Positions 8,283 to 17,430 of a stretch of 64,000 nucleotides of DNA are shown one piece after another. How positions within the stretch are numbered: position 1 is the stretch's first letter; each line of letters starts with the position of its first letter. Where the stretch lies: the NCBI GenBank assembly GCA_013823325.1, contig PNLY01000003.1:1-64000 (forward strand). Reading direction: 5' to 3'. The DNA is from Methylobacterium sp. Lineage in GTDB: Bacteria; Pseudomonadota; Alphaproteobacteria; Rhizobiales; Beijerinckiaceae. Both the position numbers and the translations under genes were made by a program. The notes beneath the pieces were generated by a model. That model was given only the letters and a program-made list of their open reading frames with translations. It searched no databases and had not been told where the DNA came from.

Positions 8283-9125
8283 ATGAAGAAGCTGCTCAAG
8301 GGACTGCCCAGCCGCCGCCATCTGCTGCTCGGGGGCGCGCTCGCGCTTGCCGCGCCGGCACTGCTCTCGCAGTCGGCCTTCGCGATCACGCCGGCCGAGA
8401 TCAAGGCGAAGGGCAAGCTCGTTGTCGGCATCCAGGGCGACAACCCGCCCTGGGGGTTCGTGACCAGCGGCGGCAAGCAGGACGGGCTGGATGCCGATAT
8501 CGCCACGCTGTTCGCCAAGGAGCTCGGCGTCCCTGTCGAGTTCGTGCCGCTCGAGGTCAACAACCGCATCCCCGCGCTGACCACGGGCCGCGTCGACGTG
8601 CTGTTCGCGACGATGGCGATGCTGCCGGAGCGCGCCAAGGCGGTGCAGTTCTCCAAGCCCTATGTCGCCAACACGATCGTGCTGATCGGGAAGAAGAGCG
8701 ACACGATCAAGACGAACGAGGACATGGGCAAGTTCACCATCGGGGTCGCCAAGGGCGCGGCCCAGGACACCCAGGTGACCAAGAACGCCCCGTCCAGCAC
8801 GACGATCCGGCGCTATGACGGCGATGCGCCGAGCATCCAGGCTCTGGTCTCGGGCCAGGTCCAGGCGCTCGGCGGCAACATCTTCTACCTGCAGCGCATC
8901 GACCAGGCCCGCCCGGGCGAGTTCGAGAACAAGCTCGAATTCCAGAATCTCTACAACGGCGCCTGCACCCGTCTCGGCGAGAAGGAGATCAACGCCGCGA
9001 TCAACAGCTTCATCGACAAGATCAAGGCCAATGGCGAGCTCCAGAAAGTCTACGACAAGTGGATGAAGGTCCCGGTCCACAAGTTCCCGGACAGCCTCGA
9101 GGGCATCACCTTCACCGCCAGCTGA
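8283..9125 (+). CDS. ABC transporter periplasmic amino-acid-binding protein
   Basis: This 280-residue family-3 solute receptor starts with a signal region (residues 1-34) containing [19 protein letters not shown] and a site after SAFA. The adjacent arginines could allow Tat export, although the motif is imperfect. The mature part shows the family pattern: [14 protein letters not shown], the [16 protein letters not shown] lobe-1 segment, [18 protein letters not shown], and a C-terminal [10 protein letters not shown] strong GGGAGAGA site precedes the ATG. The receptor delivers substrate to the two permeases encoded upstream. Confidence 0.92.
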   Translation: MKKLLKGLPSRRHLLLGGALALAAPALLSQSAFAITPAEIKAKGKLVVGIQGDNPPWGFVTSGGKQDGLDADIATLFAKELGVPVEFVPLEVNNRIPALTTGRVDVLFATMAMLPERAKAVQFSKPYVANTIVLIGKKSDTIKTNEDMGKFTIGVAKGAAQDTQVTKNAPSSTTIRRYDGDAPSIQALVSGQVQALGGNIFYLQRIDQARPGEFENKLEFQNLYNGACTRLGEKEINAAINSFIDKIKANGELQKVYDKWMKVPVHKFPDSLEGITFTAS

Positions 9126-9154
9126 GCGGCCGGAAAACAGATCGGAGCCTTGGG

Positions 9155-9928
9155 ATGACCAGCCAGCCCTCGCATGCGCAAGCAGCCGGCGACGCCATGA
9201 TCAGCATGGCCGGCGTCGAGAAATGGTACGGTGATTTCAAGGCTCTCACCGATATCGACCTGTCGGTCCGCACGGGCGAGAGGATCGTCCTGTGCGGCCC
9301 GTCGGGTTCCGGCAAGTCGACGCTGATCCGTTGCATCAACCATCTCGAGGCCTATCAGAAGGGCGAGATCCGGGTCGGCGGCACCTTGCTGGGCGACGAC
9401 GCCAGGGCGATCGACGCGATCCGGCGCGAGGTCGGCATGGTCTTCCAGCACTTCAACCTGTTCCCGCATATGACGGTGCTGCAGAACTGCATGCTGGCGC
9501 CGATGCGCTCGCTGCGTGCCAGCAAGGCGGAAGCCGAGGCGACGGCCCGCCGCCTGCTCGCCCGCGTCAAGATCCTGGAGCAAGCGGAGAAGTACCCGGC
9601 TCAGCTCTCGGGCGGCCAGCAGCAGCGCGTCGCGATCGCGCGGGCGCTCTGCATGCAGCCCAAGGTCATGCTGTTCGACGAGCCGACCTCGGCGCTCGAC
9701 CCAGAGATGGTCAAGGAAGTGCTCGACACCATGATCGCGCTCGCCGAGGAGGGCATGACCATGATCTGCGTCACCCATGAGATGGGCTTTGCCCGCCAGG
9801 TCGCCGACCGGGTCATCTTCATGGCGAGCGGTGCGATCGTCGAGGAGGCGCCGCCGGCCGAGTTCTTCACGGCCCCCCGCCACGAGCGCACCCGTAAGTT
9901 CCTGGGCGAGATCCTTCGCAAGCACTGA
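9155..9928 (+). CDS. Polar amino-acid ABC transporter ATP-binding protein
   Basis: This 257-residue ATPase has all nucleotide-binding motifs in order: Walker [11 protein letters not shown]-loop [10 protein letters not shown], signature [15 protein letters not shown], Walker [15 protein letters not shown] and switch His in CVTHEM. It belongs to the GlnQ/HisP group and energizes the importer. ATG 9155 follows GGAG with 8-nt spacing. An open frame extends upstream into the receptor gene but has no ribosome site, so I rejected it. It closes the operon; downstream are only decayed fragments. Confidence 0.94.
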   Translation: MTSQPSHAQAAGDAMISMAGVEKWYGDFKALTDIDLSVRTGERIVLCGPSGSGKSTLIRCINHLEAYQKGEIRVGGTLLGDDARAIDAIRREVGMVFQHFNLFPHMTVLQNCMLAPMRSLRASKAEAEATARRLLARVKILEQAEKYPAQLSGGQQQRVAIARALCMQPKVMLFDEPTSALDPEMVKEVLDTMIALAEEGMTMICVTHEMGFARQVADRVIFMASGAIVEEAPPAEFFTAPRHERTRKFLGEILRKH

Positions 9929-9954
9929 CAGGGGCAACATCACCTCGGCCGCAA

Positions 9955-10254
9955 AGAGCTGCTGCCGCTCCAACCGCCTGACGGGACTTCATCACCGAGA
10001 TGGACGGCGTCGACATTCATTTCATCCACGTGAAGTCGGAGCGTCGGAATGCGTTGCCGATGATCGTCACGCATGGCTGGACGACCTACGGCGCCGAGGA
10101 TCTCGCCGTCCCGCTGGCGGCCCTGGCATTCATGGCCGAGCGCGCAGATGCGCGGAAGGTGCAGATGGTGCCCGGCGCATCGCATGTCGTCATGATCTCG
10201 CACCCGCATGATGTGGCCGGCCTGATCGAACAGGTTGCGACAGCCACGAAGTAG
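9955..10254 (+). pseudogene. Remnant of an epoxide hydrolase / alpha-beta hydrolase gene
   Basis: From ATG 10000 the frame reads MDGVDIHFIHVKSE and then ALPMIVTHGW. This is the start of epoxide-hydrolase-type alpha/beta hydrolases, normally preceded by an N-terminal domain. It then jumps at once to a hydrolase C-terminus, GASHVVMISHPHDVAGLIEQ, carrying the catalytic-His segment. About 200 residues of the expected core are absent, including the nucleophile elbow. Upstream, an in-frame TGA just before DFITE and a frame change suggest further decay. It could be a chimera from two hydrolase genes or one gene with an internal deletion. The 84-residue product is unlikely to be active. Confidence 0.55.
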
Positions 10255-10343
10255 GAAACCTCACGTCCGGCGCGATCCCCTGCGGACGCGATGAGAGGGC
10301 GTGGCGGCAGCCAGGCCCCTTTTTCGTATCCGCGCCGGTCGCC

Positions 10344-10598
10344 ATGGCCATCGTTTTCGAAAGGCTGGCTTTCATTCTTATCGCAGGCCGCCCCATCGAG
10401 CATCTTCCGAGCGAGATCGTGATGCGCAGCGAGGACCTCGTCGATGCCGCTCCCATCGGGCTCGACCGAGGCGAGTTCGCCTCGATCCCCTCGCTCCAGG
10501 ACGGCACGCTCTCGGACGCCTACGAGAACGCCCGGCAGGCGATGATCGGCAAGCTCTCGACCGCCACCCCCGCCCTCCGCTATCGCGCCGCGGCCTGA
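10344..10598 (+). pseudogene. C-terminal fragment resembling a short-chain dehydrogenase
   Basis: The open frame encodes 84 residues. From about 10380 onward (AGRPIEHLPSEIVMRSEDLVDAA, ending STPALRYR) it looks like the C-terminal tail of a subgroup of SDR oxidoreductases. The Rossmann fold and the YxxxK active site are missing. The first dozen residues look unrelated. It follows the hydrolase remnant closely, so both may derive from one eroded accessory locus. The family assignment is from memory of the tail motif and is uncertain. Confidence 0.4.
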
Positions 10599-10628
10599 CC
10601 AGCCGCAGATCGGGCGGACGGGACAGTA

Positions 10629-11972
10629 TCACTCGGTCCCATAGAAATCGTCCTCCCGCGCGTTGAGCATGCCGACGAGCGTCCGCAAGGCGGCGTCGAG
10701 CTGCTCCATCGCCGGGGCCGCCAGCGCCAGCCTGACGGCGTTCGGCGCATGGCCGGGCGAGACCGCGAAAGTGGTCGAGGGCGTCAGCGCGATGTCGCGC
10801 CGTGCCGCCGCCGCGACGAAGCTCTGCGAGCGCCAGTGCGGCGGCAAGGTCAGCCACAGGTGGTAGCATTTGTCATTGGCCTGGATCTCAAACCCGGCGA
10901 GGCGCTCGGCCGCCAGCTTCTGGCGCGCTCGGGCGTCGCGGCGCTTCAACCTGACGAGTTCGGCGATCGTGCCGTCCGCCATCATCCGCTGCGCGGCGGC
11001 GAAGGCGAAGCCCGACGCCGCCCACCCGCCTGAGCGCACCGCGGCGGCCACGCCTTCGCGCAGATGCGGCGGCGGCACGACGAAGCCTAGCGTCAGGCCG
11101 GGCGCCGCCTTCTTCGACAGGCTGTCGAGGACGATGCAGCGCTCGGGGGCCAGCGCCGCGAGCGGCGGCGCGTCGTCGAGGAAGCCGTAGATATTGTCCT
11201 CGATGAGCGGGAGGTCGAGCGCCTCGACGACGCGCAGGAGATCGGTCCGGCGCGGCGCCGGCATCGTCGTGCCCAACGGATTCTGAACCGCCGGCTGGAC
11301 ATAGATCGCCGAGAGGTGGCCCTCGCGATGCGCCTTCTCCACCGCATCCGGCCGGACGCCGCCTTCGTCCATCGCCAGCGGTACAAGCCCGATGCCGAGC
11401 CGGGCGGCGATGCCCTTGATGAAGGGATAGGTCAGGGCTTCGACCCCGCAGCGCCCGCCCGTCGGAACGGTCGCGGCTAGCGCCGCGGCGATCGACTGAC
11501 GCCCGTTGCCGGTGAAGACCAGCTGTTCGGGCGCTGGAGACCATCCCCCTTGCGCCAAATAGGCAGCCGCAATGCTCCGAGCCGCCGGCGTGCCGACGCT
11601 GGTGCCCTGCTTCAGCGCCGCGTCGAGCACCGCGGGCTGGTCGAGCCCGGCCAGGCTCCTGGCGATCAGCGCCGTCTGCTCGGCCAGCACCGGATAGTTG
11701 AACTCGAGGTCGATGCGGGCGCCGTGCGGCTCGCCGGGCGCCGCCACGCCGCGCCTGGCCTCGCCCGAGATGAAGGTCCCGCGCCCGACCTCGCCGACCA
11801 CCAGCCCGCGCCGGAGCAACTCGGCATAGACGCGGCTCGCGGTGGAAACGGCGATATTGCGCTCATAGGCGAAGCTGCGCTGCGGCGGCAGGCGGTCCCC
11901 CGGCCTCAGACGGCCGTCGTCGATCTCCGCGGCGATGGCGTCGGCGAGCTGCAGATAATCGGCTTTCGGCAT
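10629..11972 (-). CDS. MocR/PdxR-type regulator: GntR winged helix fused to aminotransferase fold
   Basis: In this 447-residue protein, residues about 5-75 are a GntR DNA-binding domain (LADAIAAEIDDGRLRPGDRL, then STASRVYAELLRRGLVVGEVGRGTF). Residues about 100-440 are a class I aminotransferase fold. A PLP-binding Lys is expected in DSLSKKAAPG, and LIEDNIYGFLDD carries the cofactor-contacting Asp/Tyr region. MocR proteins sense PLP-linked ligands and control vitamin B6, GABA, taurine or other amine metabolism. The start chosen is ATG 11972; the open frame upstream has no ribosome site. It is divergent from the DUF1127/TauE pair, which it may regulate. Confidence 0.9.
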   Translation of the reverse strand: MPKADYLQLADAIAAEIDDGRLRPGDRLPPQRSFAYERNIAVSTASRVYAELLRRGLVVGEVGRGTFISGEARRGVAAPGEPHGARIDLEFNYPVLAEQTALIARSLAGLDQPAVLDAALKQGTSVGTPAARSIAAAYLAQGGWSPAPEQLVFTGNGRQSIAAALAATVPTGGRCGVEALTYPFIKGIAARLGIGLVPLAMDEGGVRPDAVEKAHREGHLSAIYVQPAVQNPLGTTMPAPRRTDLLRVVEALDLPLIEDNIYGFLDDAPPLAALAPERCIVLDSLSKKAAPGLTLGFVVPPPHLREGVAAAVRSGGWAASGFAFAAAQRMMADGTIAELVRLKRRDARARQKLAAERLAGFEIQANDKCYHLWLTLPPHWRSQSFVAAAARRDIALTPSTTFAVSPGHAPNAVRLALAAPAMEQLDAALRTLVGMLNAREDDFYGTE

Positions 11973-12147
11973 AATTGCACCGAGATCAATGTTTCGATTG
12001 CTCTGACTATCGTATCGGATCATCCTGCCTGCATCAACCGATTGCTTCGGGGGCGGCGGGAATGCCGCCTGTCGATGCGTGGACGCTCCGCTAGGCGCCT
12101 GCGCAGGCGATGCCGCGCGGCCCGAAGCGAGCCACAGGAGAACGGAT

Positions 12148-12387
12148 ATGGCTGCGCTCCTCGCGATGATCGCTCGGCCCATGACCACCCGGACATTTGT
12201 CAAGCCTTCCAAGCTGCTCGGCGCCTGCCACCGCGCGATTGCCCGCTATTTTGCCCGCCGGGAGGCCATTGCGCGGCTCCGCGAGTTCAGCGATGCCGAA
12301 CTGCGCGATATCGGGCTCGCACGGAACGAGATCGAGCCGGCGGTTCGCGGCCTCAAACCTCGCCTTCCCGACTGGCCGAGGCGGTGA
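12148..12387 (+). CDS. DUF1127 domain small protein (YjiS-like)
   Basis: This 79-residue basic protein has the DUF1127 signature at its C-terminal half: IARYFARREAIARLREFSD, then ELRDIGLARNEIE. Small DUF1127 proteins of alphaproteobacteria have been linked to RNA turnover and to phosphate or carbon adaptation, but this one is longer at the N-terminus than the shortest forms. ATG 12148 has AGGAG 7 nt upstream. The stop codon lies 2 bp before the ATG of the TauE-like gene, so the two are probably cotranscribed. Confidence 0.8.
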   Translation: MAALLAMIARPMTTRTFVKPSKLLGACHRAIARYFARREAIARLREFSDAELRDIGLARNEIEPAVRGLKPRLPDWPRR

Positions 12388-12389
12388 CG

Positions 12390-13163
12390 ATGATCGGCGG
12401 TGCAGCGCTCGACCTGACGCTCACGGTGGTCCTGGTCGCTTTCGCCGGCGTCTTCCTGATCTGCTTCATGAAGGGTGCCTTCGGCGGCGGCTTCGCCATC
12501 GTCGGCATTCCGCTCCTGTCCTTCGTGATGGACCCGGTCACGGCCGGCGGCCTACTCGCACCGCTCTTCGTCGCGATGGACCTCTATTCGCTGCGCTACT
12601 GGAAGGCCTCGACGTGGTCGAAGCCCGATCTCCTCCTGCTCCTGCCGGGCCTCGTGGTCGGGATCGGCTCCGGCTACCTGGTCTTCCGCTTCCTCGACCA
12701 TCGCGCCATCGCCATCGTCATGGCCGTGATCACGCTGGTCTTCGTCGGGCTCTGGTTCCTGCGAGGCGCGGAGGTGAAGGCCCGCCCGCGCTCGGCACCG
12801 AAGGCGGTCGCAGCCGGCTTCGCCTCAGGCGTCACTACCATGGTGGCGCATTCCGGCGGACCACCTCTGGCGATGTATCTGCTGCCGCTCGGCCTCGGCA
12901 AGGAGGTCTATGCCGGCACGACCAGCCTGTTCTTCACCGTCGGCAATCTCTTGAAGGCAGGGCCCTGGCTGCTGGTGGCGCCTCCCAACCATCAGGTCTG
13001 GGCATTGATGGCGATCTGCCTGCTCGCGATTCCGACCGGCGTCTGGCTGGGCTGGCGGCTGCATAGCGCGCTGGACCAGCGCCAGATCTACCGTGCCTGC
13101 TACGGCCTGCTGATCGTCACCGCGCTGAAGCTGCTCTGGGACGGCGTTTCCGGCTATCTCTGA
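12390..13163 (+). CDS. TauE/SafE family sulfite/anion permease
   Basis: This 257-residue polytopic membrane protein has about eight hydrophobic segments. It shows the two-fold GG repeats of the TauE/SafE family: MKGAFGGGFAIVGIPLLSF in the first half, and HSGGPPLAMYLLPLGL then TTSLFFTVGNLLK in the second. Family members export or import sulfite, sulfoacetate or related anions. The gene follows the DUF1127 stop with almost no gap and could also start at the GTG at 12384. The divergent MocR regulator hints at an amine or sulfonate context, which is inference. Confidence 0.85.
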   Translation: MIGGAALDLTLTVVLVAFAGVFLICFMKGAFGGGFAIVGIPLLSFVMDPVTAGGLLAPLFVAMDLYSLRYWKASTWSKPDLLLLLPGLVVGIGSGYLVFRFLDHRAIAIVMAVITLVFVGLWFLRGAEVKARPRSAPKAVAAGFASGVTTMVAHSGGPPLAMYLLPLGLGKEVYAGTTSLFFTVGNLLKAGPWLLVAPPNHQVWALMAICLLAIPTGVWLGWRLHSALDQRQIYRACYGLLIVTALKLLWDGVSGYL

Positions 13164-13182
13164 ACCGAGCGGGACGAGCCTT

Positions 13183-13631
13183 TCAGCTTGCAGGCCGGCG
13201 ATAGACGACCAGCTTGGCGGTCAGGATCTGCAGGATATCGCCGCGCTGGTTCAGCGTTTTGCTGACGATCGTGGCGATGCCGCGATCGGGGCACGACCTG
13301 GAGGCACGAGCGCCGTCACCTCGCTTTCGACATGGAGAATATCGACGGGACGCGTCGGTGCCGGCCAGGCGATCTCGCCACCGGCGCCGATGATGCCATT
13401 GGCAAGCGGCAGGCCCGACTCGACGTTCAGCCGCATGGTGACTGCGGCGGTATGCCAGACACTCGCGGCGAGACCACCGAACAGGGTCTTTTCCGCGGCT
13501 GCGCCATCGAGATGGAAGGGCTGCGGATCGAAAGCCCCAGCGAAAGCCTTGATCTGCTCCTCGTCGAGCGCATGCGAGCCGCTGATGAAGGTCTGTCCGG
13601 GCTTGCGATCGTCCAGCTGCAGCGGGGTCAT
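13183..13631 (-). pseudogene. MaoC-like hot-dog dehydratase gene interrupted by a frameshift
   Basis: From ATG 13631, with GGAGGG upstream, the frame encodes an (R)-specific enoyl-CoA hydratase-like protein: PGQTFISGSHALDEEQIKAF, then FDPQPFHLD, then FGGLAASVWHTAA. The reading is intact up to VESEVTALVPP near 13300. The expected continuation (RSCPDRGIATIVSKTLNQRG, then ILQILTAKLVVYRR) lies in another frame and ends at 13183. A one-base indel around 13295-13303 restores a normal ~150-residue protein. It is either a recent pseudogene or a sequencing error. Confidence 0.8.
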
Positions 13632-13713
13632 CGTCCATTTTCCCTCCGTTTTGCCACTGTCATTCGATGGTGGCCTCGCTGCGAACCTGTCAGGCCACGG
13701 GCGCCCGTCCGCT

Positions 13714-15324
13714 TTAATGGGCTCCCCCACCTCCCCCGCCGAGATTGACCTTCCGGGTGAAGAGCAGCGCGATCGCCGCGAGGCCGAGCACGGTGCCGAT
13801 CACCGCGAAGGTATCGCTGAAGCCCAGGATCAGCGCCTGGCGATGGACGCTCGCCCCGATCGCGGCGACCGCCTTCTGCTTGGCGACGGCGAGGTCGCTC
13901 ACCCCATGCGTCAGGAAATACTGGGTCAGATGGTCTATCCGCTCGCGCACCTCCTCGCGGTAGATCGTGACGGACTGGCCGATGATGTTGGAGTGGAACT
14001 GCTCGCGCTTGGTGAGGACCGTGCCGAGCACGGCCGTGCCGACTGCGCCGCCGAGGTTGCGCAGCATGTTCGAGAGGCCCGACGCCGCGGCCGCTTCGCT
14101 CGGCGCGATGCCGGAGGTGGTGATGAGGGTGATCGGCGTCAGCACCAGCGCCTGGCCGATGGCGCGCACGATGTTGGGCACGAAGAACTGGTCTCCGGCG
14201 CTATCGAGTGACAGGCCGATGTTCATGAAGCAGCTCGCCGCGAAGATGCTGATGCCGACGAAGCCGACCTGACGCGCGCCGAAGCGCTTCATCAGCAGCG
14301 GGACCAGCGGAATGATCAGCAATTGCGGCAGGCCGGTCCAGGCCAGCACGAAGCCGATCTGCTCGGCATTGTAGCGCTGCACCTGGCCGAGATACTGCGG
14401 CAGGATGTAGACGGTGCCGAAGAGAGCGACGCCGACCAGCACGTTCACCAGGACGCCGACACCGAAATTGCGCTGCTTCAGCAGGCGCAGCTGGACCAGC
14501 GGCTTCTCGACAGTGAGTTCGATGGCGATGAAAGCCGTCAGGAAGATCACCGCGATGATGGCGAGCTTGACGATGAAGGGCGACTGGAACCAGTCGTCCT
14601 TGTTGCCCTCCTCGAGCACGGTCTGCAGCGCCGAGAGGCCGATCGCCATGGTGACGATGCCGGCCCAGTCGCCCTGCCGGAGCAGCGTGAGCTGCATCGG
14701 CTTCTTCTCCAGCGTGAAGAAGAGCGCGACGGCCATGGCGATGCTGGGCGGCGTGTTGACAAAAAAGATCGACTGCCAGCCGTAATTCTCGGTCAGATAG
14801 CCGCCGATGGTCGGGCCGATGGCGGGGGCGAAGGTGACCGAGAGTGCGAAGAGCGCGAGCCCGAAGGGCTGCTGCGGCTTGGGCAGCCTGGTCAGCACCA
14901 TGGTGAAGGCCATCGGGATCAGCACGCCGCCGGCAAAGCCCTGGAGGCCGCGCAAGGCGATCATCGTGCCGAGGTCATGCGCGAAGGCGCAGGCCGCCGA
15001 GAAGATCGGGAACAGGATGGTGTTCACCAGCATGTAGCGCCGGAACGAGAAGACGCGGCTGAGATAGTCGGTGAGCGGGATCACCACGATCTCGCCGATC
15101 AGATAGGAGGTCGAGATCCAGGCGCCGTTGTCGACGCCGGTGCCGATGCCACCCTCGATATCGAGCAGCGAAGCGTTGGTGATCTGGATGTTCAGGATCG
15201 CCATGAAGGCGCCGATCATGCCGGCGCCGACCGCGATCCAGGCGGTGGCGCTCGCCTTCCCGGACGAGGGCGCCGCCGGTGCGACGGCAAGGCCAGGCGA
15301 AACCGTCGACGTGATGCTGGACAT
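13714..15324 (-). CDS. DHA2-family major facilitator drug efflux permease (EmrB-like)
   Basis: This 536-residue permease has about 14 hydrophobic helices. It shows the DHA2 hallmarks: a first helix ending in ILNIQITNASLLDI, the loop TDYLSRVFSFRRYM of motif A type, and the antiporter motif-C-like TFAPAIGPTIGGYL. The C-terminus is Gly-rich (LGGGGGGAH). ATG 15324 follows GGAGGG. It lies 46 bp after the HlyD-type adaptor gene, which together make a tripartite EmrAB-like pump; the outer-membrane channel is not in the window. Likely substrates are hydrophobic toxicants, and specificity is unknown. Confidence 0.92.
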   Translation of the reverse strand: MSSITSTVSPGLAVAPAAPSSGKASATAWIAVGAGMIGAFMAILNIQITNASLLDIEGGIGTGVDNGAWISTSYLIGEIVVIPLTDYLSRVFSFRRYMLVNTILFPIFSAACAFAHDLGTMIALRGLQGFAGGVLIPMAFTMVLTRLPKPQQPFGLALFALSVTFAPAIGPTIGGYLTENYGWQSIFFVNTPPSIAMAVALFFTLEKKPMQLTLLRQGDWAGIVTMAIGLSALQTVLEEGNKDDWFQSPFIVKLAIIAVIFLTAFIAIELTVEKPLVQLRLLKQRNFGVGVLVNVLVGVALFGTVYILPQYLGQVQRYNAEQIGFVLAWTGLPQLLIIPLVPLLMKRFGARQVGFVGISIFAASCFMNIGLSLDSAGDQFFVPNIVRAIGQALVLTPITLITTSGIAPSEAAAASGLSNMLRNLGGAVGTAVLGTVLTKREQFHSNIIGQSVTIYREEVRERIDHLTQYFLTHGVSDLAVAKQKAVAAIGASVHRQALILGFSDTFAVIGTVLGLAAIALLFTRKVNLGGGGGGAH

Positions 15325-15370
15325 CGTTCCCTCCTGCCAATCCCTTGGCTGGCCAGGCGCCTTGCGGCCC

Positions 15371-16576
15371 TCAGTTGATCTGTTCGGATGCCTGGGCGAT
15401 CTCGGTCGCCGCGGACCTGGTATCGATGGTCGGATAGACCGACATGCCGGGGCGCAGCACGACCGGGAGCGCACCCGTCTGGTCGAGCACGATCTTCACC
15501 GGGATGCGCTGCACCACCTTGGTGAAATTGCCGGTCGCGTTGTCGGGCGGCAGCAGCGCGAATTCCTGGCCGCTGGCCGGCGAGAGGCTGTCGACATGGC
15601 CCTGAAAGAGGCGACCGGGGAAGGTGTCGACCTCGACCGTCACCCTCTGTCCGGCCTGGACATGGGTGAGCTGCGTCTCCTTGTAGTTGGCGACGATGTA
15701 GGCGGCCTGGGTCGGCACCACGGCCATGAGCTGCGTGCCCGCCTGGACATACTGGCCGATGCGCAGGGTGCGATTGCCGACCACGCCGTCCACCGGCGCG
15801 ACGAGGGCGGTGTAGGAAAGGTTCAGCGCGGCCTGGTCCCGCGCCGCCTTGGCGCTGTCGAGCGCCGCCTGCGCCTGGGAGAGCTCGGCCTTGATCACGT
15901 CGAGCTGCCTGACCGCACTGGCGAGCGCCGCCGTATCGCGCGTCACCGCGGCGCGCGCCGTGGCGATCCGGGATGCCGCCTGCTGCGCCGTCTGGACGCT
16001 GCCATAGCCGGTCTTCGCAAGCTGCGCGTAGCGCTGGTTGTCCTGCTCGGCGAAGGTTTCCTCCGCCCTGGCGACGTCGATCGTCGCCTTCGCGGCATCG
16101 ATCGCCGATTGCTGGGCGGCAAGTGCAGCCTGCTTGCTGGCGATATTGGCCTCGGCCGCCTCGACCTGGGCACCGGCCTGCGCCAGGCTGACTCTGAAAT
16201 CGCGATCGTCGATGCGGGCCAGGACCTGCCCCGTCCCCACCGCCTCGTTGTCGCGCACCAGCACAGTCGCGATGTAGCCGGAGACCTTAGGCGCGATCGT
16301 CGTGCTGTCGGCCTTCACATAGGCATCGTCGGTCGAGACCTGGAAGCGCCCAGCCGTCCAGTAGCGCCAGCCGAGATCGGCCGCGCCCGCCAGAGCGGCG
16401 ATGGCGGCGGTGGCGAGCAGCAGCGGCCGCAATCGGCGCTTGCGGGCGGGCTGCGACATCTCGATCGAAGCGACCGGGGCCGGAGGAACCGGTTCGGCGG
16501 GGAGTCTCGTGCCGGCAACGGCTTCGGCAGCCGGAAGCGGCTTCTCCACCGTGAAAACTGTCTGGTGCTGGCTCAT
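15371..16576 (-). CDS. HlyD/EmrA-type membrane fusion protein
   Basis: This 401-residue adaptor has a cytoplasmic N-tail, one transmembrane helix (about 52-68) and a lipoyl half-motif (TTIAPKVSGYIATVLVRDN). A long Ala/Gln-rich helical hairpin follows (about 130-250), then the second lipoyl half (LVAPVDGVVGNRTLRIGQYV) and a beta-barrel domain (PGRLFQGHVDSLSPASGQEF). The order is typical of EmrA. It is the upstream gene of the pair with the DHA2 permease and bridges it to an outer-membrane factor. ATG 16576 is preferred over an in-frame upstream ATG at 16636. Confidence 0.92.
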   Translation of the reverse strand: MSQHQTVFTVEKPLPAAEAVAGTRLPAEPVPPAPVASIEMSQPARKRRLRPLLLATAAIAALAGAADLGWRYWTAGRFQVSTDDAYVKADSTTIAPKVSGYIATVLVRDNEAVGTGQVLARIDDRDFRVSLAQAGAQVEAAEANIASKQAALAAQQSAIDAAKATIDVARAEETFAEQDNQRYAQLAKTGYGSVQTAQQAASRIATARAAVTRDTAALASAVRQLDVIKAELSQAQAALDSAKAARDQAALNLSYTALVAPVDGVVGNRTLRIGQYVQAGTQLMAVVPTQAAYIVANYKETQLTHVQAGQRVTVEVDTFPGRLFQGHVDSLSPASGQEFALLPPDNATGNFTKVVQRIPVKIVLDQTGALPVVLRPGMSVYPTIDTRSAATEIAQASEQIN

Positions 16577-16647
16577 GGCTCGTCTCTTTTGGATTGCCGT
16601 CAGGTTTGAGCGAGGACGCGGAGGGTGATGAGGCACTCCTCCGCGCC

Positions 16648-16688
16648 GCTGTCTCGGCGCGAGGGAACGATCCGCCCGCCGAGACAGC
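16648..16688 (-). terminator. Hairpin downstream of the ohr gene
   Basis: GCCGAGACAGC (16678-16688) and GCTGTCTCGGC (16648-16658) are perfect 11-bp arms around a 19-nt loop, starting 9 nt beyond the ohr stop codon. No T-run follows, so it is a stem-loop or attenuating structure rather than a classical rho-independent terminator. Confidence 0.4.
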
Positions 16689-16696
16689 CATCGGGC

Positions 16697-17119
16697 TCAG
16701 GCGGAAACGGCGAGCGCGACGCTGGCGGCGATGCCGTTGCGGGTCATCTTCGAATAGGGGCAGGTCGCATGCGCCCGATCGACGAGCCGCTGTGCGAGAT
16801 CATCGGCGACGCCGGGGATGCTGACGTTCAAGCGAGCGCTCAGGACGTATCCGTCCGCCTCATCGAGCGACAGGTTCACCTCGGCATCGACCGCGGTCTC
16901 CGGCGGAAGCCTGATGCCCTGTTCCCGCGCCGCATTGGCGAGCGCGCCCTCGAAGCAGGCGGACCAGCCGGCCGCGAAGAGCTGCTCCGGGTTGGTGCCG
17001 GGGCGGTTTGATCCGGGCACCGACAGCTTGACGTCGAGCTGGCCGTCCGAGCTCTTGGCCCAGCCTTCGCGGCCTCCGACGGTGTGGACATTGGCGGTGA
17101 AGAGCGTCTTGGCAGTCAT
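16697..17119 (-). CDS. ohr: Organic hydroperoxide resistance protein (Ohr, OsmC superfamily)
   Basis: This thiol peroxidase reduces organic and lipid hydroperoxides in the cytosol, with lipoylated partners as reductant. The protein has 140 residues, the usual Ohr length. It has the two redox cysteines in conserved contexts, C55 (AAGWSACFEGAL) and C120 (RAHATCPYSKMTRNG), and the N-terminal GGREGW region with the catalytic Arg. ATG 17119 is the start; an open upstream extension has no ribosome site. No MarR-type OhrR gene is adjacent, which is unusual. A LysR remnant lies upstream instead. Confidence 0.93.
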   Translation of the reverse strand: MTAKTLFTANVHTVGGREGWAKSSDGQLDVKLSVPGSNRPGTNPEQLFAAGWSACFEGALANAAREQGIRLPPETAVDAEVNLSLDEADGYVLSARLNVSIPGVADDLAQRLVDRAHATCPYSKMTRNGIAASVALAVSA

Positions 17120-17266
17120 GTTAAGTCTCCGGTTTGGGCCTTCAGGATGCCCAATACCTAGGGGAGACTTCAGCCGGTCAGCAGACAGTGAAAGCGATAA
17201 GCAGCCTCTCAAGGGCTGAGATGGAAACCACGATCAGCTTTCAACGGCGGGCCAACGGAGGAAGGT

Positions 17267-17430
17267 CTATTCGCCGGGCCGTTCTTCCGCAGGCCCGGGC
17301 GCAGCGAGGTTCTTCAAGGCGCGCTTCAGCCGCGGCGCCGTCCAGTCGATGGACACCCGTGCCTTCAGCGGCAGCAGCCCCTGGCGGGCGTAGACCAGAC
17401 AGATTGGGAAAAATTGGCTCTCGCAAGTGG
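17267..17430 (-). pseudogene. C-terminal remnant resembling a LysR-family regulator
   Basis: One minus-strand frame ending in TAG at 17269-17267 reads FFPICLVYARQGLLPLKARV, then SIDWTAPRLKRAL. This closely resembles the end of LysR-type effector domains (the pattern YPxxRLLPLKxRxFIDW). No helix-turn-helix or upstream effector domain is present in the ~200 bp before the hemolysin-III gene. It is therefore a truncated gene, perhaps the lost regulator of a neighbour. The upstream boundary is approximate. Confidence 0.5.

Noticed and set aside
12001-12060. Direct-repeat-like ATCG/ATCA steps between the MocR and DUF1127 genes as a PdxR-type operator
   Set aside because: The steps are short and imperfect; I could not define a convincing repeated site.
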